DNA of 64,000 nt from contig CAZIZO010000003.1 in NCBI GenBank assembly GCA_964543905.1, positions 62,001 to 126,000 on the forward strand, read 5' to 3'. The translations under genes and the position numbers were made by a program. This DNA is from GCA-016699835 sp964543905 (GTDB lineage Bacteria > Planctomycetota > Phycisphaerae > Phycisphaerales > UBA1924). Below are positions 7,012 to 15,720 of the stretch, piece by piece. The notes below the pieces were generated by a model, which was given only the letters and a program-made list of their open reading frames with translations, did no database searches and was not told the DNA's origin. How positions within the stretch are numbered: the stretch's first letter is position 1; each line of letters starts with the position of its first letter.

Positions 7012-9015
7012 TCACGGCCTCGGATTCGATCCGTCCACCATGTCGCCCAGGCGATTCTCACGCGCTCGTCGCAACTCGTTCACGACCGCTGAACGATCCG
7101 GCGAACCCACCACGCGATTCGCAAACCGCGACGAGTGCGGGCGGAGTTGGGCGCTCAGCCCCTGCCGCTGGATCGCGCTCCGGGCGCTCTGTGCACGAGC
7201 CATCTGCGCCCGCGCCGTCGGCGACACATACCGCTGCGTGCGATAGTTCGGCGTGCTCGACGTGAACGGCCCTCGGTGCGAGTTGCGGTTCGACCGAATT
7301 TCAATCCGGATCACGCCGTCATCCTGAGGCGGGCTCGGATCGTCCGCCGAAGGCGCTGTCGGCGATGGCGCCGGCGGTGTCGGTTGAGGCGTTGGCACGC
7401 TCTGTGGCTGCGAGGGCGGATTGGTCGTCGTGGTCCCCGCCCGTCGATCTCGACGTCCACCCGACGTGGGATTCGGATCCCCGCCTCGCGTGCGCCGAAG
7501 GTTCGACCCCTCGCCCGAGGGCGGAGGCGTTGGGCCTGGATCATCCACCACCGGGGCCGGCTGCGGAGGAGGGGCCGGCGCGAGGGGCGCCGGTGTCGGT
7601 CCACCACCCTGGTCGCCCGGAATGTCCGGTGTCGGCGACGGGGGTGCCGGGGGTGCCGGGGGTGCCGGCGGAGGCGTGCTCCCACCGTCCCCAGGATCGT
7701 TCACGGGCGGCGGGGTCGGGTTGTCCGGTGCCGGCGGTGTCGGATGGTCCGGCGCGGGCGGCGGCGGAGCCGGGGGAGTCGGGTTGTCCGGAGCCGGTGG
7801 CGGCGTCGGAGCCGGCGGCGTGGGATGGTCCGGTGCCGGGGGCGGTGCCGGGGGCGGTGCAGGTGGTGGCGACGGCGGCGGCGCGGGCGGCGTCGGCGGC
7901 GGAACGTCCGTCGCGAACTCCATCACCAGCGGCACCGTCATCGTCGTCGTGTACTGCTGGACCTCCGCAAACCTCGCCTCCGAGTTGATGTTGTCCCAGA
8001 TCGCCACCCCGTTCGCTCCCGCCAACTTCGGGAGTTCGAACTGGTTGCGCAGGTTTCGGGCGTTCACCATCTGGTGCTGCCACTGCCCCGCGTTCACCGT
8101 GTAGCGGTGCGAAATAAACGCGATCACCGGCCGCCCGTTCGCGATCTCCACCGTCTCACGTACGTTGCCCGTGATGTATCCTGCGGCCTCTTCCTGGCTG
8201 TCCTGCCCGATCCGGTAGTTCGGATTGCTCTCCACCGTGTAGTACAGCGAGTACACGTCGGGGAAGAACACGTCCATCGCGTCGTACAACCACATCAACT
8301 CGCGCCGGTGCCGCTCTCGCCACGCGGCCAGCCGATCCGCTCGCAAGTAGTCGTAGTACCGCCGGGGCGGGTACAGGTAGTAACCCCACTTCACATTCGG
8401 ACGAAGTCGCTTGCACTCCGCCAACGTCTCCAGGAAGAACCGCCTCGCCGACTCGTTGAACGTCTGCGCGAAGACCTGCTCCTGCAGGTCCGCGTTCAAC
8501 CCCGTCAGGAGGTGCGGGCGATACTGCCGGATGAAATCACGCCAGTCGTCCTTGATGTCCAGGTCGTGCGCCAACGGCCCCTGATTGCTCGGCACGTTGA
8601 TGATGAAATCCCACGCCGGCGTGAACCCCTCATAGTCCAACGCGCCGAAGCCCTCCGCGTTCGGATTCGGGAACTGCTCCGCCACCGTGCGACGCAGCCG
8701 GTCCATGTGCCGCGTCATGTAGTTCTCGTCCATCTCCACCACGTGCATGCCCGCCGCCGGGAAGATCCCCGTGTTCCATTCGTAGAACACCTGGATGTTC
8801 CGGTGGATCGGTGCCTCCCCGAACTGGATGGACGCCGTCCAGTCCCGCCAACGCTCCCCGGGGGCCGGATTGCCCGACGCCACCGCCCAATACACCTTGA
8901 ACTCGCTGTTTGCCGGTGGGGCCTGCCCAATCGCGGGGGCTCCCAGACCGCACGTCAGCGCCATCGCCAGCGCGAGTCGGGCAATCGGTCGGAAGGGACG
9001 GAGAAGACTCACCAT
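7012..9015 (-). CDS. Secreted GH56 hyaluronidase-like protein with Pro-rich region
   Basis: 667 residues: signal peptide 1-31, GH56-like domain about 36-370, Pro-rich spacer from 371 to roughly 500, and a basic Gln/Arg/Ser tail. The GH56 signature runs in order: FKVYW, QVFYEWNTGIFP, the acidic pair D127-Y-E129 in GALDYEGFTPAW, ARRFFLETLAECKRLRPN, WGYYLYP, MWLYDAMDVFFPDVY with Tyr255, and GANGVAIWDNIN with Trp340. These match by position the catalytic Asp/Glu, the substrate Tyr and the Trp of bee-venom and mammalian hyaluronidases. The inferred role is extracellular cleavage of a beta-linked hexosamine polysaccharide. GH56 is known mainly from animals, so hyaluronan itself need not be the substrate. 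No GC-dockerin tail is present. Confidence 0.82.
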   Translation of the reverse strand: MVSLLRPFRPIARLALAMALTCGLGAPAIGQAPPANSEFKVYWAVASGNPAPGERWRDWTASIQFGEAPIHRNIQVFYEWNTGIFPAAGMHVVEMDENYMTRHMDRLRRTVAEQFPNPNAEGFGALDYEGFTPAWDFIINVPSNQGPLAHDLDIKDDWRDFIRQYRPHLLTGLNADLQEQVFAQTFNESARRFFLETLAECKRLRPNVKWGYYLYPPRRYYDYLRADRLAAWRERHRRELMWLYDAMDVFFPDVYSLYYTVESNPNYRIGQDSQEEAAGYITGNVRETVEIANGRPVIAFISHRYTVNAGQWQHQMVNARNLRNQFELPKLAGANGVAIWDNINSEARFAEVQQYTTTMTVPLVMEFATDVPPPTPPAPPPSPPPAPPPAPPPAPDHPTPPAPTPPPAPDNPTPPAPPPPAPDHPTPPAPDNPTPPPVNDPGDGGSTPPPAPPAPPAPPSPTPDIPGDQGGGPTPAPLAPAPPPQPAPVVDDPGPTPPPSGEGSNLRRTRGGDPNPTSGGRRDRRAGTTTTNPPSQPQSVPTPQPTPPAPSPTAPSADDPSPPQDDGVIRIEIRSNRNSHRGPFTSSTPNYRTQRYVSPTARAQMARAQSARSAIQRQGLSAQLRPHSSRFANRVVGSPDRSAVVNELRRARENRLGDMVDGSNPRP
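7690..7910 (-). repeat. Pro-rich low-complexity tandem repeat inside the GH56-like gene
   Basis: Imperfect repeats encoding PPAPDHPTPPAP and PPAPDNPTPP units form a flexible spacer after the catalytic domain. The repeat number may vary between strains and is prone to assembly error. Confidence 0.8.
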
Positions 9016-9377
9016 GGCTCAAACTCCCCGCGGCATACCTCGCCGCATATCTCTACCATCGTGAATCCCCCGGGTCGCCGCAACTCTTGCGCATGAAGTG
9101 AGTTGAATATGACCGCAACCGATCCGACTTTGGGGGGCCTGCCACTCGTGCCGCCCGGCACGCCTGCGCCGGTTTCGTCCACAGGTTTTCACCCCGATCG
9201 ATCTTGACATCTCCTCACGCGTATCACATGCCGCGCTCACTTCTCGGAACCTCCCGCACCCAGTTTCTCGACCGCCACGCACAGCCCAAACCCGCCTAGG
9301 CCGATAGCATGGGACGACGTTCGACCTGATCGCGCTTCCTCATCACCCTGGTCGGACGTGTTCCTGCCCCCAGTTGT
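9016..9377. other. Divergent intergenic region
   Basis: The 362 nt between the GH56-like gene (minus) and the ligase-like gene (plus) hold no supported gene. A TTGACA hexamer lies near 9206, but no convincing -10 follows at 16-18 nt. Promoters for both flanking genes must be here; I cannot place them with confidence. Confidence 0.4.
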
Positions 9378-10721
9378 ATGGACTTTTCAGACCCAAAGTT
9401 CCTCGCGATTCTCGCCCTCGCGCTCGTCGGCGGGTCCGCCCTCTTGTTCTCGCTCCTCAAATCCCCAAAGGCCACCATGGTCGTGGTCGGCCTTATGATC
9501 TTCGCGGGCGCCTTGGCCGCCCAGGACGCCGGGTCCGATATCGTCAATGCCACCTGGCTCCGCCCCATCCAACTCCGGCGCGCAGAGATCTACCTCGTGG
9601 GCGGGGTCCTCGTCTCCATTGCCATGCTCGTCCATCTCGGACGCTTGGGCACCAGGTTTCCTCCCGTCGCCGCCGTCACCCTCTGGCTCATCAATGTCTA
9701 CGCCGGCACCCTCGACACGCATCACTATGACCCCAAAGAGGGTGTCCTCCGGATCATCTTTGCCACCGTCACGCTCGTCCCCACCATGTTCATGGTCTCC
9801 GCTCTCATCCGTGATACCAACGACATCCTGCGTTGGTTCCGCATGGTCGGCATCGTCGGCGCCGTCTGGACCGGCGCCTGTTGCATCCAGTTCGTCCTCG
9901 ATCGTTCGCAACTCGTCTTCCCGGGCACGGCACGCTTCACCGGACTCCTCGGGAACCCCCAGTCCGCCGCCGTCTACATCTCTCCCATGACCGCCCTCAT
10001 GACCTGGCTCGTCCTCAACGAAACCTCCAAAAAACTTCGCCTCTTCTGGATCGGCGTCGCCGGCGTTTCCATCATCCTCCTCGGCTGGACCGGCTCCCGC
10101 ACCGGCGCACTCACCTACATGATGGGGCTCACCGCCGTCCTCTACGCTCGCGCCGGACGCGCCGTCCTCTTCCTTCCCTTCGTCGCCCTGGGCGTCTACG
10201 GGCTCTTCTCCCTCACCCAAGCCATGGGCGTCGATCTAGGCCTCGACCGCCTCACCAGCGGCCGCGACACCCGAACCGAAGTCTGGATGATGCTCATCGA
10301 GGACGCGCTCAACGCGCCCATCCTCGGCATGGGACAGCAGCGCCGCGGCGGCGTCGAGAACAGTTACCTCCTCGGCTGGGTCATCTACGGCCCCGGCATG
10401 CTCCTGCTCATCCTCATCATGCTCGGGAGCGCCGCCTTCCAAGGGCTCCGCCTCCTCTTGGCCCGCGGACGCCTCGGCTCCCTCGAACGCCGCATGGCCG
10501 ACTACGTCCTCGGCTTCTACGCCATCTACTTCACCGGCGCCATCTTCGAGTGGTACATCGTCGCTCGCCTCGAAGCCTCCATCCCCATGTTCGTCATCTT
10601 CAACTCCGTCGGTGCGCACCTCCTCCGCACCGCCAAGTGGCAGGAGATGCACGGGGAGTACATCCCCGACGCCGAGGAGTTTGCCGAGATGGTCGAGGAG
10701 TACGGGCGCCCCGCCGCGTAG
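9378..10721 (+). CDS. O-antigen ligase/polymerase-like membrane protein
   Basis: 447-residue polytopic inner-membrane protein with roughly eleven hydrophobic segments. The segment LLGWTGSRTGALTYMMGL matches the characteristic TGSRxA stretch of the Wzy_C/WaaL superfamily, and a large hydrophilic loop follows with LTSGRDTRTEVWMMLIEDAL and PILGMGQQRRGGVENSYL, as expected for the periplasmic loop of O-antigen ligases and polymerases. Ligases join undecaprenyl-linked glycan to an acceptor; polymerases extend it, and sequence alone does not separate the two. The C-terminal 30 residues are acidic and cytoplasmic in character. The gene ends 45 nt before surE and may be cotranscribed with it. Confidence 0.8.
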   Translation: MDFSDPKFLAILALALVGGSALLFSLLKSPKATMVVVGLMIFAGALAAQDAGSDIVNATWLRPIQLRRAEIYLVGGVLVSIAMLVHLGRLGTRFPPVAAVTLWLINVYAGTLDTHHYDPKEGVLRIIFATVTLVPTMFMVSALIRDTNDILRWFRMVGIVGAVWTGACCIQFVLDRSQLVFPGTARFTGLLGNPQSAAVYISPMTALMTWLVLNETSKKLRLFWIGVAGVSIILLGWTGSRTGALTYMMGLTAVLYARAGRAVLFLPFVALGVYGLFSLTQAMGVDLGLDRLTSGRDTRTEVWMMLIEDALNAPILGMGQQRRGGVENSYLLGWVIYGPGMLLLILIMLGSAAFQGLRLLLARGRLGSLERRMADYVLGFYAIYFTGAIFEWYIVARLEASIPMFVIFNSVGAHLLRTAKWQEMHGEYIPDAEEFAEMVEEYGRPAA

Positions 10722-10766
10722 CGATCCTCGGCGCCTCGCCGCGCCCGGCGAGTTCTACCCTCCGCC

Positions 10767-11666
10767 ATGCGAATCCTGCTCACCAACGACGACGGGTTCC
10801 GTGCGCCGGGCATCGTGGCGATGTACGAAGCCCTCATCGACCACGCCCGCCAGTTCGGGGGCCCCCTCGGCGCTCCCCGCCGTGCCGCCGACCTGCCCGC
10901 CCGTGCGGGCGACGCCACCCGCACACCGCAGGACGTCGTCTATCCCGTCGCCCCTCTCACCGTCCAATCCGCCACCAGCCACGGGATCACCTTCCACACG
11001 CCCCTGATGGTTCGCCACGAATCCGTGGAACTCTCGGGCGAAGGTCAGATGTCGGGCTTCAGCGTCGATGGCCGCCCGGCCGACTGCGTCAAACTCGCCA
11101 TCGCCAACCTCTGGCCTGAGCGGTTCGGCGAGGGCTCCCGCCCCGACCTCGTCATCTCCGGCATGAACGACGGCGCCAACTGCGGGATCAACGTCATGTA
11201 CTCCGGCACCGTCGCCGCCGCGATCGAAGCCGCCTTCCTCGGCGTCCCCTCCATCGCCGTCAGCATGCGCCGCTCGGGCGGCAAGCCCGATTACGCCCTG
11301 GGCGCCAGGTGGGGCCGGCTCGCCATCGAGCGTCTCCTCGCCGCCGGGCCGCTCCGCGCTCACGACTGCATCAGCATCAACGTTCCCGCGACCGACGGCT
11401 CGGGCCCCGATCCGGCCGGCCCAGTTCCTCAAATGTGTGTGTGCCCGATGAACACGCACGGCCTGGTCGACAAGTACGAGAAACGCGTCAGCCCGCTGGG
11501 CGATGTGTACTACTGGGCCGCCGGGCACGGCCTGGACTTCAAAGGGACCGATGGCGGCACCGACGTCGATCTCCTCCTCAAAGACCGCATCACCATCACC
11601 CCACTCATGTACGACCTCACCCGCCACGCCTACATGGACGACCTGCGCAAGCGCGTGAACGCGTGA
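10767..11666 (+). CDS. surE: 5'/3'-nucleotidase SurE
   Basis: 299-residue survival protein E family phosphatase acting on nucleoside monophosphates. The metal-binding N-terminus MRILLTNDDGFRAPGI and the conserved VISGMNDGANCGINVMYSGTVAAA are both intact, as is the GRPADCVKLA segment. It is longer than E. coli SurE (253 residues), with an insertion near residues 38-55. The ATG at 10767 directly precedes the first strand, so the start is well supported. It converges on nuoE, 49 nt away. Confidence 0.93.
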   Translation: MRILLTNDDGFRAPGIVAMYEALIDHARQFGGPLGAPRRAADLPARAGDATRTPQDVVYPVAPLTVQSATSHGITFHTPLMVRHESVELSGEGQMSGFSVDGRPADCVKLAIANLWPERFGEGSRPDLVISGMNDGANCGINVMYSGTVAAAIEAAFLGVPSIAVSMRRSGGKPDYALGARWGRLAIERLLAAGPLRAHDCISINVPATDGSGPDPAGPVPQMCVCPMNTHGLVDKYEKRVSPLGDVYYWAAGHGLDFKGTDGGTDVDLLLKDRITITPLMYDLTRHAYMDDLRKRVNA

Positions 11667-11715
11667 TCACGACCCGCCCCGGCGAGATCTCTGACCCCTT
11701 TCGCGTCCCCCAGTC

Positions 11716-12270
11716 TCAGTGGTGTGCCGCATGTCCGTGCGAGTGATCCTTCACGCCCTTCAAGATCGAGACGGCCATCTCCGGCGTCAGGTTCTCGTAC
11801 AGCGTCTCATCGACCAGCATCGCCGGAGCCGTGCCGCACGAGCCGAGGCATTCCAGTTCGATGAACGTAAATCGCCCGTCGTCGGTCGTCTCGCCCACGT
11901 CCACGCCCAGATGGTCCTTGATCGCCTGCGAGAGCGCCCCCTGCCCGCAGAACTCGCACGCGATCGATCGGCACACCTGCACGAGGTGCTTCCCCTTGGG
12001 CTTCAGCCAGTATTCCTCGTAGAAACTCGCCGTGTCGATCACCTCCGACGGCGCGATCTTCAGAAACTCCGCGATCTCCATCATCGCCTGGTGCGGGATC
12101 CAGCCGTACTCGTGCTGCACGAGGTGGAGCGCGGGCAACAACGCGCCGTGCGACCGCTCATACCGCGGCATGTACGTGCGCGAGAGTTCGTCCTTCATCC
12201 CGGCGGTCAGGTAGGGCTGATCCCGCCGTTCGATCTTCATCGTGCCCGAGGGCTTTGTGATCCAGGCCAT
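11716..12270 (-). CDS. nuoE: NADH-quinone oxidoreductase subunit E-like 2Fe-2S protein
   Basis: 184-residue thioredoxin-fold ferredoxin. The 2Fe-2S ligands are in place as CRSIAC (C-x4-C) and CLGSC (C-x3-C), with the family segments GWIPHQAMMEIAEFL and SFYEEYW upstream. In complex I and in NAD-linked hydrogenases this subunit partners with NuoF. No nuoF, nuoG or other complex I gene is next to it: upstream on the same strand is a sugar dehydrogenase (gap 70 nt) and downstream is surE. The C-terminus is His-rich (SHGHAAHH). It may serve a dispersed complex I or another NAD(P)H-linked diaphorase. Confidence 0.88.
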   Translation of the reverse strand: MAWITKPSGTMKIERRDQPYLTAGMKDELSRTYMPRYERSHGALLPALHLVQHEYGWIPHQAMMEIAEFLKIAPSEVIDTASFYEEYWLKPKGKHLVQVCRSIACEFCGQGALSQAIKDHLGVDVGETTDDGRFTFIELECLGSCGTAPAMLVDETLYENLTPEMAVSILKGVKDHSHGHAAHH

Positions 12271-12340
12271 AGGTGCATAGCGTACGCACGCGTTCGCCCA
12301 CGGACGCGACCTGTTGGCCGCGAGTCACCCCGTTGGGCGC

Positions 12341-13861
12341 TCACTTCTTCGTGCCCGCCTGCGGCGTGGTCAGGCACACCACCTTATCCGGCGACTGGAG
12401 CACCACGTAAATCGATCCGTCCGGCCCGCAAACCACGTCGCGGACTCGTCCCATCCCGTGGATCAGTTCCTCGCGCTCGACCAGCGTCCACTCGCCCTTG
12501 TCGTTCTTCGCCACGCGCACTCGCTGTACCGTCTCCCCCGCCAGACCTCCCGCCACGAAGTCGCCCCGCCACTTCGCGAACGTCTCCCCAGCCTTGCCCG
12601 GGCGCACCACGTCCAGCCCGCACGCCGCGATCGACGGTAACCAGCGATACGTCGGCATCGCGAAGTCCTGCCCTTCCTTCGGCCAGGGCGTCGCGAAGGG
12701 CGTGTCGTTGTAGTTGATCCCAAAGCAGATCACCGGCCAGCCGTAGTTCTTCCCCTTCTGCACGGCGTTCAACTCATCCCCGCCGCGCGGCCCGTGCTCG
12801 GTGTCCCACAACTGTCCGTTCAGGTCGATCGCCAGCCCCTGCGGATTCCGGTGCCCGTACGACCAGATCGCGGGGTAATGTCCCTTCGCCTGGTCCTCCT
12901 CACGGACAAACGGATTGTCGGTCGGCACGCGTCCGTCGTCCCACAGGCGAAAGACCTTGCCGTTCGGACGATCGAGTTTCTGGGCCAGTTCGCCACGCCC
13001 GCGCTCCCCGATGCCGAAGAAGATGAAGCGACTCCCATCCTTGTCCGGCTCGGTAAAGACGATCCGGCATCCGTAATGCAGGTCGCCCGTGAGATAGTGC
13101 TCGGGCTTGGCTTGCCAGATCGTTTGTTCGCTGGTCCACGCCGGGGGGCGTTGCGTCTCGTCGATCTTCCCGCGGACGATCTTGGTGAACGCGACCTTCT
13201 TTCCCTCCACGTCGATCTCATCGGAGAACGAGAGATAGACCCAGTCATTCGCACCGCCCGGTTTCCCGAAATCCGGGTGGACCGCCACGTCCATCAGCCC
13301 GCCCTGTCCTCGGTTGCGCACCTTCGGCGTGCCGCGGATCGGGTCCGACAGCGTCCCGCCGGGTTTTCCGGTGCTGTGGATGCGTACCTTCCCGCTCTTT
13401 TCCGTCACGAGCATCCGCCCGTCGGGGAGGAAGTCCACCGACCACAACGCCTCGCCTTGATCATCGAGGATGGTCTCCACTCGATAACTATGGTGCTTGC
13501 TCTGGTAGAAGCCGTTGGTCGCTTTGGGCCCACCCACCCGCGAGCGATAGTCCCGCAACTGCAACTCCCGGATGTGCACCACGAGCGACCACACTTGCGT
13601 GTCGCTCAGGGATTCGCCGTACGCCGGCATGCCCTTCTCAGGGATGCCCATCTTGATCGCGTTGAAGAACGTTCGGTCATACTCCTGTCCAAACAGCGGG
13701 TCCGTCAGGAAACTCTTGGCGCCCGCGCCTCCGCCCTGACCGTTGTTCCCATGGCAACTCGTGCAGTTGCTCGACCACAGGCGATCCACGCTCTGGGCCG
13801 AAACCATCGTGCTCATAAGGGCCACAATCGAACCAAATGCCAGTGCCGTGGTGTGTTTCAT
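12341..13861 (-). CDS. PQQ-type glucose/sorbosone dehydrogenase with N-terminal cytochrome c domain
   Basis: 506 residues from ATG 13861; the frame opens further upstream, but only this Met precedes a signal peptide (hydrophobic FGSIVALMSTMVSAQ). Residues 22-105 form a class I cytochrome c domain with CTSCH and a distal MPAY Met. Residues about 125-506 form a six-bladed propeller of the GSDH type: WSVDFLPDGRMLVTEKSGKV, DVAVHPDF, a DLHYGCRIVF segment, WSYGHRNPQGLA and WDTEHGPRGGDELN. This fusion would oxidise a sugar or alcohol in the periplasm and pass electrons to its own haem. Coordinates place nuoE 70 nt downstream. Confidence 0.88.
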   Translation of the reverse strand: MKHTTALAFGSIVALMSTMVSAQSVDRLWSSNCTSCHGNNGQGGGAGAKSFLTDPLFGQEYDRTFFNAIKMGIPEKGMPAYGESLSDTQVWSLVVHIRELQLRDYRSRVGGPKATNGFYQSKHHSYRVETILDDQGEALWSVDFLPDGRMLVTEKSGKVRIHSTGKPGGTLSDPIRGTPKVRNRGQGGLMDVAVHPDFGKPGGANDWVYLSFSDEIDVEGKKVAFTKIVRGKIDETQRPPAWTSEQTIWQAKPEHYLTGDLHYGCRIVFTEPDKDGSRFIFFGIGERGRGELAQKLDRPNGKVFRLWDDGRVPTDNPFVREEDQAKGHYPAIWSYGHRNPQGLAIDLNGQLWDTEHGPRGGDELNAVQKGKNYGWPVICFGINYNDTPFATPWPKEGQDFAMPTYRWLPSIAACGLDVVRPGKAGETFAKWRGDFVAGGLAGETVQRVRVAKNDKGEWTLVEREELIHGMGRVRDVVCGPDGSIYVVLQSPDKVVCLTTPQAGTKK

Positions 13862-14111
13862 GGGGCAGGATGGTACCGCCTGCCCCGCGCCGCGTGGCCC
13901 TTGCATTCTCACGTCCCCAGATTCTCGCGGTTCGGACTTTGGGTGGTGTTCGAGCCTAGCCCAGATTCGCCGATCCCGGGGCTTGCCTAGCATATGACGA
14001 GTGGGAAGGACTCGGCCGGTTGTCGGCCGCCTTCCTGTTCGCCGACGCTTTCGCTTGCCCGAGTCGAAGTCGCTGGTTCACTGGTTTTACACGGGCAAGT
14101 TTGGAAGTCTC

Positions 14112-14480
14112 ATGAAGCTCTATGTCGGGAATCTGTCGTTCAGCACGTCCGAGGATCGTTTGCGCGAGGTCTTCTCGGCCTTCGGCGAAGTCACCTCGGC
14201 CTCGCTCGTGATGGACCGTGAAACCGGTCGTCCGCGCGGGTTCGGTTTCGTCGAGTTCAAGAACGACGAGGAAGCCAAGGCCGCCATCGCTGGGATGAAC
14301 GGCAAAAACATCGACGGGCGTGACCTCACCGTCAACGAAGCCCGTCCCCGTGAGGCTGGCGGCGGTGGTCGCGGTGGCTTCGGCGGCGGCGGTGGCCGCG
14401 GTGGCTTCGGCGGTGGTCGTGGCGGGGGTGGCTTCGGCGGTGGTCGCGGCGGCGACGGCGGCGGCCGAGGCGGCTGGTAA
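14112..14480 (+). CDS. Glycine-rich RNA-binding protein (RRM)
   Basis: 122-residue single-RRM protein from ATG 14112. RNP2 is LYVGNL at residues 3-8 and RNP1 is RGFGFVEF near 40-47, with the conserved GMNGKNIDGRDLTVNEARPRE at the end of the domain. The C-terminal third is an RGG-like tail of Gly, Arg and Phe. Such small RRM proteins act as RNA chaperones, often under cold or other stress. The frame extends upstream to 14001, but that part lacks family similarity and is better read as a 5' leader. A strong terminator follows directly. Confidence 0.92.
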   Translation: MKLYVGNLSFSTSEDRLREVFSAFGEVTSASLVMDRETGRPRGFGFVEFKNDEEAKAAIAGMNGKNIDGRDLTVNEARPREAGGGGRGGFGGGGGRGGFGGGRGGGGFGGGRGGDGGGRGGW

Positions 14481-14510
14481 GCCTCTCCTCTCATCCTTTG
14501 CTCACGCTCA

Positions 14511-14539
14511 ACCCGGGACCTCCGTCCCGGGTTTTTTTT
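14511..14539 (+). terminator. Rho-independent terminator after the RRM gene
   Basis: An 8-bp stem (ACCCGGGA at 14511-14518 with TCCCGGGT at 14525-14532), a 6-nt loop and an eight-T tract. It sits 30 nt after the stop codon. Confidence 0.92.
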
Positions 14540-14567
14540 CGCGCTCGCTCAACCTTCGACACGCTCC

Positions 14568-14963
14568 TCAGCCGCCCGAGGCCTTCGCCGGGTACCCCAT
14601 CCCCTTGAGCATCTCCACCACACGATCTCGATGGTCCCCCTGTAACTCGATCGTCGCCGCCTCTCCCATCTTCGCACCCGTCCGTTCGCACGACATCGTC
14701 CCGCCCGTCGCCAGTTTTCCCTTGAGCATCTTCAGTAGATCGCCCAACTCGGGAGTAGTCGCGTTCGGCCCCTTCGCGATCCCCGAGATCACCGTCACCA
14801 TCTTGTTCCCACGCTTCTCACGCCGCACCCGCGCCTCCTGCGACTTGGGCAGCAGCACCTTGCCGTCGTTCCCGCGCGGGCATCGGCACGCACCGATCGC
14901 TGCGCCGCACACCTCGCACGTCACGGGCCGTTCCAACGCCGTCCCTGCAAACAGGCCGCTCAT
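14568..14963 (-). CDS. SUI1/eIF1-like translation initiation factor (YciH family)
   Basis: 131 residues. The C-terminal 80 residues have the SUI1 fold: VTVISGIAKGP, LLKMLKGKLATGGT and IELQGDHRDRVVEMLKGMGY. This is the standard eIF1/YciH order, a factor that helps discriminate start codons. The N-terminus adds a small Cys cluster (CEVCG and CRCP), probably a zinc ribbon. The start at 14963 retains that cluster. A terminator hairpin separates it from the cytochrome b562-like gene upstream, so it probably has its own promoter. Confidence 0.87.
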   Translation of the reverse strand: MSGLFAGTALERPVTCEVCGAAIGACRCPRGNDGKVLLPKSQEARVRREKRGNKMVTVISGIAKGPNATTPELGDLLKMLKGKLATGGTMSCERTGAKMGEAATIELQGDHRDRVVEMLKGMGYPAKASGG

Positions 14964-14991
14964 GGTCCAGCATATGTCGATCCCCGCAAAG

Positions 14992-15015
14992 AAAAAACCG
15001 GCCCTCGTGGGCCGG
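14992..15015 (-). terminator. Rho-independent terminator after the cytochrome b562-like gene
   Basis: A 7-bp stem (CCGGCCC at 14998-15004 with GGGCCGG at 15009-15015) has a TCGT loop and a six-A run on the plus strand, which is the U tract of a minus-strand transcript. Confidence 0.85.
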
Positions 15016-15050
15016 CGTGCGGTTCTTCGACCGTGCTTGGGGTGCGTGGT

Positions 15051-15617
15051 TCAATCCTCGTCCACGCCCATCGCCTTGTGCATCTCGTCTCGCCCCTTCG
15101 CGATCTCCGCCAGCAACTTGTCCGCCTCCGAGCCTTTCCCGTCCAGGATCGCCTGCTCCACATCGACCAACTTCCGCAGCACGCCCAGCAGGCTCGTGCG
15201 ATACTCCTTCTGCCACTTCACTTTCTCCGCCTCGTCCTTCGCCTTCTTCAAGACATCCGCCGGCACCGGTGAACTCTTCGCGATCACGCACCCCCGCTGC
15301 ATCTCCCCAACCAGGCGAAGGTTGTCGTCCTTCTTCGACGCGTCCGTCACCTGCCCCTTGAGCGACTTGAGCGCGCGATTCATCATCTTCATCCCCGCGT
15401 CGGCGCCCAACGCCTCGCGCGCGCCAGGCCCGCCCGGCCCACGCGGCGGACGCCCCTCCGAACTCCCGGGCTGACCCTTCGGAGCACCCTCCGGCCGCGC
15501 GGGTTGCTTCTCCCCCTCCTTCGGCGCGGGCTTGGTCTCGGGCTGGAAGGCCCATGCCGCCAGGGCAAGCGAAGCCACGGCGGACGCGAACGCGATCGGA
15601 CGGACAAGACGATGCAT
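15051..15617 (-). CDS. Secreted cytochrome b562-like four-helix protein
   Basis: 188 residues from ATG 15617, with GGAGG 8 nt upstream. A signal peptide (AFASAVASLALAAWAFQ) is followed by a Pro/Gly/Lys/Glu-rich spacer to about residue 75 and then an alpha-helical domain. That domain opens MKMMNRALKSLKGQV and ends RDEMHKAMG, so a Met near its first helix and a His in its last helix could be the two axial haem ligands of cytochrome b562. Pairwise similarity is modest, and haem binding is inferred. It follows the GT39-like gene by 103 nt on the same strand. Confidence 0.65.
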   Translation of the reverse strand: MHRLVRPIAFASAVASLALAAWAFQPETKPAPKEGEKQPARPEGAPKGQPGSSEGRPPRGPGGPGAREALGADAGMKMMNRALKSLKGQVTDASKKDDNLRLVGEMQRGCVIAKSSPVPADVLKKAKDEAEKVKWQKEYRTSLLGVLRKLVDVEQAILDGKGSEADKLLAEIAKGRDEMHKAMGVDED

Positions 15618-15720
15618 CAGGGAATCCTCCAAAGGTGCGCTCCGGCGAACACTTCGCCGGCAACATGCGGTCCATCAGCATATCAACACGCGAACGCTCG
15701 CGCGCCCAAGCCATTGCCTT

